This document shows, piece by piece, positions 57,972 through 64,000 of a stretch of 64,000 nt of DNA. This stretch comes from Gonapodya prolifera JEL478 (Eukaryota; Monoblepharomycota; Monoblepharidomycetes; Monoblepharidales; Gonapodyaceae). Position numbers and translations under genes: made by a program. Location: positions 130,258 through 194,257 of the forward strand of contig KQ965818.1 in assembly GCA_001574975.1 (NCBI GenBank), in the 5' to 3' direction. Each line of letters begins with the position of its first letter. Positions within the stretch are counted from its first letter, which is position 1. Under the pieces are notes generated by a model. The model was not told the DNA's origin, did not search any database, and was given only the letters and a program-made list of their open reading frames with translations.

Positions 57972-59844
57972 ATGCCAAAGGTAAGCAGTGACAGCGTTTA
58001 TCCAGGATCGCTCTTTCTTCCAACTCTCCCTCTCCCCCACTGCCACTACCCCCCACCTCGACATCCACCAGCGCAAGAAGAGAAGAACCCACGTCAAACT
58101 CAACCCCGAAACCGACATGGGGATCCCCAAATCTTTCGTCATCAAGATGGGGCGGGACGTGGGACCCTCGGTGTCCCAGCTCGTGCGGGACGTGCGCAAG
58201 GTGCTCGAACCCAACACGGCCTCCAAGCTCAAGGAACGCAAGTCACAGAAGCTCAAGGACTTTGTCGCCGTCGCGTCGCAGTTGGGCGTCACGCACTATA
58301 TCATCCTGTCGAGGACCGAGCGGGGAGTGAACCTCAAAGTCGCGAGACATCCGAGAGGGCCCACGTTGACGTTTCGGGTGTCGGATTACTCGCTTGCGCG
58401 GGACGTCCTCGCTTCCTTGCGCAGACCACACACCCCGTCCAAGACGGAGTTCCAGACGGGCCCCTTGCTGGTCTTGAGCGGGTTCGGACAGGCCAAGGAG
58501 CAGGCGCAAGCTGAGGGTGGCGACAAATCGGGAAAGGGGAGGGAAGTGGACCTCATGGTGTCCATGTTCCAAAATCTCTTTCCGCCTATCAACGTGCAGA
58601 ACGTGAGTCTATGAAGCGAGCGGTAGCGAGCGACGGCTAAGCTCATCTCAAGCCTTTGTGCCCCATCACGGCCCGGTTTCAACCACAGATGAAACTCTCC
58701 TCCGCCCGCCGCGTCGTCCTCCTCTCCTACAACCCGTCCGACCGGTCCATCGACTTCCGGCACTACTCGATCCAGGTCAAAGTCGCCGGCGTGAGTCGTG
58801 CCGTGCGGAAGGTGTTGCAGACGGCGGCTGGGTCCGTCGGCCGTGGAGGGGGAGTGGCAGGAGAAGGAGAAGAAAAGGCGGCGGTGGCGGTTGGGAGGAA
58901 GGGCAAGGGCGAGTTGCCGGATTTGGGAAAGTATGCGGATGTGAGCGAGTTCGTGCTCAAGTGAGTAAGATGTGTGCACCTGGTTCGCAGTACTGGGTCC
59001 CACTGCGAACCGCAATCATGAAACGTCTTATACCACCCCTACCCTAACCACAGAGAATCATCCCAACCCGACTCCGACTACGACTCCACCAACGAGGACC
59101 CATCTACCGTCATCACCCTCCCACAGGACTACCTTGGCCGTGGGAACCGCCGCGCGTCGCGCCGCCGAGTCAGACTCGTCGAGGTCGGCCCGCGCATGAC
59201 CTGGAGGCTCATGAAGGTAGAGGCGGGACTGGGGGGCGGGGAGGTCGTGCATCATGAGTTTGGTGGGTTGTGATTTAGAACGGTAGTGGCAGGTTTTATT
59301 GGCTCTAACAGATTGGGTTCGCCCCCTTCCAGTCAAGAAAACACCCGCCCAAGTCGCCGAGCTGCGCACCCTGCACGCCACACGAGCCAAAGAAAAGGCC
59401 GAGCGGCGGCAGCAGCAGGAGGAGAACGTGGAGCGCAAGCGGCGGGCAAAGGAGAAGAGCTCCGATGGAGAGGACGAGGGTGAGACGGTTCTGGGGAAGC
59501 GGAAGAAGCGGGGTGCAGTGGATGATGATAAAGGGGAAGACTCGGATGCGAGCTCGCATGGTGGGTCGGATGACGATGACGACCTGTACGCCGATTTGGC
59601 CCGCCGAGCCGCTCTGGACCGTGGGTCTGCGAGCGAGGATAGTGATGTGGGGAGCTATGCCAGTGAGGGTGAGGATGAGGACTCGGAGGATGACGGTGCA
59701 GGTGGAAGCGGTGCGCCTCGAGGACGAGGGGAGCGAAGTAAAGGTGGAAAGGAAGAGGCGGAGGACGAGGACGAGGACGAAGAGGAGTGGAGTGATGGTG
59801 ATGAGATGGACGAGATGAGTGGAGATGAGGAGGATGATGCCTGA
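57972..59844 (+). CDS. SSF1: Brix-domain ribosome biogenesis factor PPAN/SSF1
   Basis: Nucleolar assembly factor of the 60S ribosomal subunit that binds pre-rRNA near the ITS2 region. A tiny first exon (ATGCCAAAG at 57972) joins RKKRRTHVKLNPET. The Brix domain follows: IPKSFVIKMGRDVGPSVSQL, VRDVRKVLEPNTASKLKER, GVTHYIILSRTERGVNLKV, RHPRGPTLTFRVSDYSL, MVSMFQNLFPPINVQN and, after an intron, RRVVLLSYNPSDRSIDFRHY. DLGKYADVSEFVLK and PRMTWRLMKVEAGLGGG complete the Brix core. The tail has a basic helix (AERRQQQEENVERKRR) and a long run of acidic and Ser residues to the stop at 59842-59844. This matches the family layout throughout. The gene is intact. Confidence 0.95.
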
Positions 59845-60073
59845 TGCATTTACGTAGAGTAGACGGGTTATAATGTAAATAATATCGCAATCAGACATGT
59901 GAAGTTACGACGTTGAGCTATGCTGCTCGGTGAAGGCCTGGGTTTACCTATGAGAATCGTGAGACTGTCAGGCTGAAAATCGACTTCGAAGCAACTTCAA
60001 ACCCGTCAGTAACTGGCTCGTTCTAATCTAAACGTATTTACAGTATATAAACAGCCACTCCTAGCACAGATCA

Positions 60074-61087
60074 TCAGTCCTCCCTCCTCCTGACATTCCT
60101 CCCCCCACCCGCCGCCAACTTCCTCTTCTTGAACCCCACCCCCTCCTGCTTGACCTCACCCGGTAACACCCCCACGTCCTCATCACCGTCCGCGGAAAGC
60201 ACTTTTTCCTTCACTTTAAAGTGCCGCAAATCCTCCTCGGCCTCCTCGTCCCGCTCCGCCGCCATCAGATCCGCCGCTAGTCCGTACTGCGCGGCTTCCG
60301 TACCAGATTTTCCCCCGCTGCCCAACGCAGAGGCTTTGGGAGGGTCTACAGCGACCCAGGGCCCGAGAGGGTCCGCAGGTGGAGGGGGTTGGTCGTCCGG
60401 ATTGGCGCCTGGTTGATATTGGGCAAACGAGGGGGGTGGAATTCCTTGCAACTCCTCGAGTGTAGGCGCCGACGTGCCGATACCGTACTGCGACAGGTCG
60501 TACTTGATGTCGTACTTGGACTTCGCGGTCGTGGTGTATTGCTGTTGCGGGGGAGCGCGCCGAGACGGGAGCGGTTTGACGGGCTCGGAGGAAGGGGATG
60601 GGTCCGGGTTCAGGGCTTTGTGTCGCGCGAGGTCGGATTCGAATTGGGATTGCGCTTCCTAGTGGTGGCGAGGTGGAGAGGGCGGAAAGGTTATTACGCA
60701 GCCCTAAGGCAGGCGCACACGTTGTTCTCCTCCCAAGCTCCGAAGTTGTCACCGTGCGACACCACGTAAAAACGAGGGAAAAGATATCCTTGAGCTCTAC
60801 GCACCCGGTCGATCCTCTCGAGCATCTTCTTGGTCTTTGCCTCCTCAATCTGGGAATGGCGCTCGCGCTTTTCGACGTTGCGAAGGAAACGCTCCTTGTT
60901 TCCCTTGTGCTTTAGACCGTTTTCATGTTGGGTTCGTTGCTGTCAGGCAAGGAAGAAGTATCAGAGGATCAGTGAAAAATCGTTTCAGAATCTTGAGCAG
61001 CTTGACACTCACCGCCTTGTTATCAGCGATCCAAACCGCACAGTACTTGCACCAAAATCGTTGTTGAGACACCCAGAACTCTGTCAT
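60074..61087 (-). CDS. WBP4/FBP21-like U1-C-type zinc-finger splicing factor
   Basis: Predicted spliceosome-associated nuclear protein. The start at 61087 gives MTEFWVSQQRFWCKYCAVW. It joins QRTQHENGLKHKGNKERF, forming the matrin/U1-C-type C2H2 finger (Cys-x2-Cys and His-x5-His). A basic helix follows (RNVEKRERHSQIEEAKTKK, MLERIDRV). A Pro/Ser-rich part (SSEPVKPLPSRRAPPQQ) and KSKYDIKYDLSQYGIGT come next. The C-terminal exon (60451-60074) is Pro- and acid-rich and ends KRKLAAGGGRNVRRRED. WW domains, present in animal WBP4, are not evident. Two or three introns keep the frame. Confidence 0.83.
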
Positions 61088-61734
61088 TGCACGATGGATC
61101 GTGGAACGATAAGAGGCAAAGAACTGTTTGGTGTAGGAAGCACCTCCAGGGGGGGGGGAGAGTGATGGCGAGGGAGGTCCTGCAAAATCAAAAGAAGGAG
61201 AGCTGGCGTCAGAAGTGCCCAACCGTCCACCAAGAGCTCACATCAATCAGGAAGTGCCCGAAGGAAAGCAGGTGCTCGAATGCGCAGCAACCTGCCAAGC
61301 CCCACTGCTACTTTCCCCGCTGCCACTCAGTTCCAGTTTCAGTGCGAATGTCTTTCGTCATATGTCTCTCCATCGCGGTCGCCTTCTCCTCTGTGACAAG
61401 AAGAAGACTTCCACGAACCGAATCGAGACTTCGGCTGACACGCAACAAGTCATCCACGTGGCGCAGCGCAGAGAGTGCGTGTCTGGTTGCCGCAAAGTCA
61501 GTATTGTCGACTCCGTGTGCGGCCCTGATTCTCACCTGTTCAAGGTGTGCGGGGACTGGCACGGCTAAACTATTCTTTGTACCCAGAATTCTTCCGATTT
61601 GGCCAAAAAGTTTTCACAAAGCATTAGCTGTTACCACTGAAAGGAACACGGATATGCAGTGTCCTAGCATAGGTCATTGGAGGAAATCAGGTCACCAATT
61701 TGTGCTGCAATGACGGAAATTGCTTGCCCTCTGG
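61088..61734. other. Intergenic region with a minus-strand open frame
   Basis: Upstream of the WBP4-like gene. A minus-strand frame of 84 codons (61562-61308) is present, but it has no recognisable motif and is probably chance. Confidence 0.3.
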
Positions 61735-62090
61735 GTGTGGACTGCACCAAGGGCATCCGTCTCTTCACCAAAAGTGCCGCCCTATAGTGCGCGAGTGCAT
61801 CGCTCCCTGGTGGAAAGATTCGAGTAAACTCGTTGCACCCGGGTGAGGAATGAGCACCCGAATCTGAATGCGGTCGCGAAAGACATATGACATCTGCAAC
61901 TTACTATGATTTGGTAATTTGTTCTTGAATGCAGTCTCACCCATTGGCCGCCTAACCCAGCCTGAAGTGGTTTGTTTATTTTGATTTTTATTCGGATCGC
62001 ATGCGCAAGGCTTCGTGTCATCAAACTTATAGATGGCGAGCGCCATCCTGTACGTGGCGTCTCAGGAAAGTTCGTTCATGACGGTAAATA
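61735..62090 (+). pseudogene. Partial short-chain dehydrogenase copy
   Basis: Matches only the C-terminal exons of the dehydrogenase downstream. Recognisable pieces are TKGIRLFTKSAAL, soon interrupted by a stop, then IRVNSLHPG at an intron border, SPIGRLTQPE, and MASAILYVASQESSFMT. The Rossmann fold, NNAG motif and the Tyr of the active site are absent, and the MTPAA region between HPG and SPIGR is missing. It is a tandem remnant next to the fuller copy. Confidence 0.65.
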
Positions 62091-62651
62091 GCCCCCGTTG
62101 ATGGCTTTTACCGCTGGCGCTTCAAGAGTGACACGGTGCGACTTGATTTTAGGGTGCTGAGATGATTGTTGACGAGTAGTCTCGGCTCAGTAGAGTATGT
62201 GAAACAGACGGGATAGTTGGCTTTGAAATCTCGTCATGTGAGTAAAATCACTTCAAAGAAAGGGAAGTGTTGTAATGCGGTGCCGAAACGTCATGATCGG
62301 ACGTTTCGAGTTGACCATGCGTGGACGCCTCTGGATCCAGTCGCACGACCGATCAAAGATTATATTATAATATATATAACTTTGGATGACGTTGGAACTA
62401 CAATGGCCTTGAACACTCTGAAGGCTGTGTCTGCTGTGTCTTGTCACATTGAACGTAACCCTGGCCTAAAAAACTACGTCCATCGGTTTAATACATATGC
62501 GAATTGTACCCACCGACAAAGATTATTGTGCTGCTGCATTATCCCGCAGATCATATATGTTAGTCAGTTGGATGTACGGGCCTCTCAGGTAGTTGGGAGT
62601 TTACCCGTCCTCTATGGGAGTCTGAACCCCAGGCAGTCAATTTTCGCAACG
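62091..62651. other. Spacer between dehydrogenase copies
   Basis: AT-rich spacer with a short TA-rich tract near 62361-62382, upstream of the dehydrogenase start. A 190-codon open frame crosses it, but its sequence has no known motif and it runs over the dehydrogenase's first intron. Confidence 0.35.
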
Positions 62652-64000
62652 ATGACAGCGGGAAGACTTCTTGGGAAGATGGGTGTGTCACTCTTCCATC
62701 TGATTGTGGAATCACAAACACAAAACTCTTGCAATCTTGTGAATCTTAGCCTTCGTCACCGGCGGAGCTTCTGGACTGGCCAGAGGTAAGTATCGTGTTC
62801 TTTTGTGTGACCACGCGACTTGATCCAATTGGCTTGTACCTTTCGACCTCCACTGCAGAGGGCGCGAAGCCGAGTTTTCGGATCTGGCAAAGCAGTCTGT
62901 ATTGGCGCAGAATGTCCCGAAGCAAATCACAGCAGAAGGCTCAAAGTCCGCAATCTTCATTGAACACGACGTCGCCGAAGAATCACAGTGGGAGCAAGCC
63001 ATGAAGAAGTGGGTTCGCTTATCGTTGGGCTCGTTTGATGGTCGATTGTCTGATCAACCTCTCCGTCAAAATTCCTTTTGAACAACAGAGCTGAAGAGAC
63101 CTTTGGAGGACCTCTGGACGTCCTCGTAAACAACGCCGGGGCCGGCCAAAACGACGTACCACTTGAAGACCTTGATTATAGATTATAACGTATGGACCCA
63201 TATCCAGAAAGTGAACTTAGATGGAACATTTTTGTGAGTCTTAAGTGTCTGGTTCTCCGTCCGTCTCACTCATAAAATAATGATGCACACTTTGCTGTCG
63301 TTGTAGCGGTGTGAAACATGGAATCCGATCGATGAAGAAGAATAATTCAACAGTGAGAGCTACCACCACTCAAAGAGGAAATTATCGGACCACTGCGTTC
63401 TGACAAAAGTCATTCTTTTCTACAATAGGATACAAAGTCAATTATCAATGTATCATCCGCGGTGCGTTGCGATTACTCACCTCCGGAGACGGTTTGCAAA
63501 TTTGACTTACCCACATCCCTTTTTTTTGAAGGGTGTCATCGTTGGAATTCCGTCGCAGCCTACTGTGCTAGCAAGGGCGGTATTCGCCTCTTCACCAAAA
63601 GTGCGGCTCTGAGAGCACCAGTTCCCGCGGCATGATCCGAATCAACTCCTTACACCCCGGTGAGTATACCACTTGACTCGACGGGGGCATTTTCATAACA
63701 AATTACAATGCACTGAATGATGCCGTTGCCAGGCTTGGTTATGACACCAGCGGCCGCGCTGTCTTCATTCGGTAATGCAGAAAATGACAAAGCAGCGGAG
63801 TTCGGCCTGCAAGCATTGTGTCCAATTGGGCGCATTGGCCCGGAAGAGGTGCGTCAGCTTTCGTTCCGAATTAAGGCAGTGCTTTATCGAATTCCCAGAT
63901 GGCCAGCACAACTGTCTACCTGGTGTCGCAGGAGAGTTCGTTCATGACGGTGAGCACCCAAACTTCTCATTTCTCCACTGGTTGTGGTGACTGACAATTT
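62652..64000 (+). CDS. Short-chain dehydrogenase/reductase, incomplete at window edge
   Basis: NAD(P)-dependent oxidoreductase of the classical SDR family. The start MTAGRLLGKM (62652) joins AFVTGGASGLAR, the TGxxxGxG-like cofactor motif. Further exons give IFIEHDVAEESQWEQAM, then FGGPLDVLVNNAGAGQND (NNAG motif). VWTHIQKVNLDGTF and SIINVSSAVR (active-site Ser region) come next, then SVAAYCASKGGIRLFTKSA (Tyr-x3-Lys). The C-terminal part has LVMTPAAALSSF, CPIGRIGPEE and TTVYLVSQESSFMT, after which the gene leaves the window. The frame shifts by one base near 63185 and again near 63630, so the copy may be decaying or the sequence may carry errors. The substrate is unknown. Confidence 0.68.

Noticed and set aside
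58610-58688. The PPAN intron with GAAGCGAGCGGTAGCGAGCGAC, considered as a third member of the intron-resident repeat family.
   Set aside because: The similarity is limited to a short GAGCG-rich string and the intron has normal length, so it could be chance.
62217-62789. A 190-codon plus-strand open frame before the dehydrogenase.
   Set aside because: No domain or coding character, and it overlaps the first exon and intron of the dehydrogenase in another frame.

Overview
The window reads as nuclear DNA of a filamentous fungus, most likely an agaricomycete basidiomycete. Genes are split by many short GT-AG introns (about 45-70 bp). They lie close together on both strands, and the content is typically fungal: Zn2Cys6 regulators with a fungal-specific domain, a CBM18 chitin-binding module, Sel1/kinase and ankyrin genes, and GPI-tailed secreted oxidases. 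I see no bacterial operon structure, rRNA, convincing tRNA, CRISPR array or retroelement. One ambiguous base lies at 56462. Exon joins are my own reading of splice signals and family motifs, so inner boundaries are approximate.

Layout. 1-17337 is a plus-strand tandem array of five paralogous Zn2Cys6 transcription-factor genes (A partial, B, C, D broken, E). They share one intron plan that includes a 20-nt microexon. 17657-22818 holds minus-strand housekeeping genes: a REI1-type ribosome factor, an alpha/beta hydrolase with reading-frame breaks, and a peroxisomal acyl-CoA thioesterase ending in AKL. 23310-28407 is a decaying stretch with a hairpin (MITE-like) repeat, broken kinase/Sel1-repeat genes and a broken ankyrin gene. 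28846-31365 and 44798-47317 are two intact copies of a dopamine-beta-monooxygenase-like gene (DOMON plus two copper domains plus GPI-type tail), and 50090-50664 is a third, truncated copy. Between the two intact copies lie an F-box/LRR-like gene, a conserved gene of unknown function, a poorly resolved minus-strand region, and a divergent pair (very-long-chain acyl-CoA synthetase ending in ARL, and a PX-domain sorting nexin). A CBM18 fragment and tRNase Z sit between the second and third copies. 51246-61087 is housekeeping: GTP cyclohydrolase I, an alpha/beta hydrolase, an SH3 protein, the Brix-domain factor PPAN/SSF1 and a WBP4-like splicing factor. The right edge holds a short-chain dehydrogenase gene with a broken partial copy before it.

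How the genes relate. Two genes concern fatty acids and carry peroxisomal C-terminal signals (thioesterase and acyl-CoA synthetase). Two concern 60S ribosome assembly (REI1 and PPAN). The regulator array has no biosynthetic genes beside it within the window, so its targets are unknown.

The most unusual signal is a GC-rich repeat family found inside two enlarged introns of unrelated genes (thioesterase, 21599-22003; alpha/beta hydrolase, 54322-54542), in the same orientation relative to transcription. This pattern resembles introner-like elements. Other notable features are the microexons in the regulator array and in tRNase Z, and the spread of the copper monooxygenase genes.
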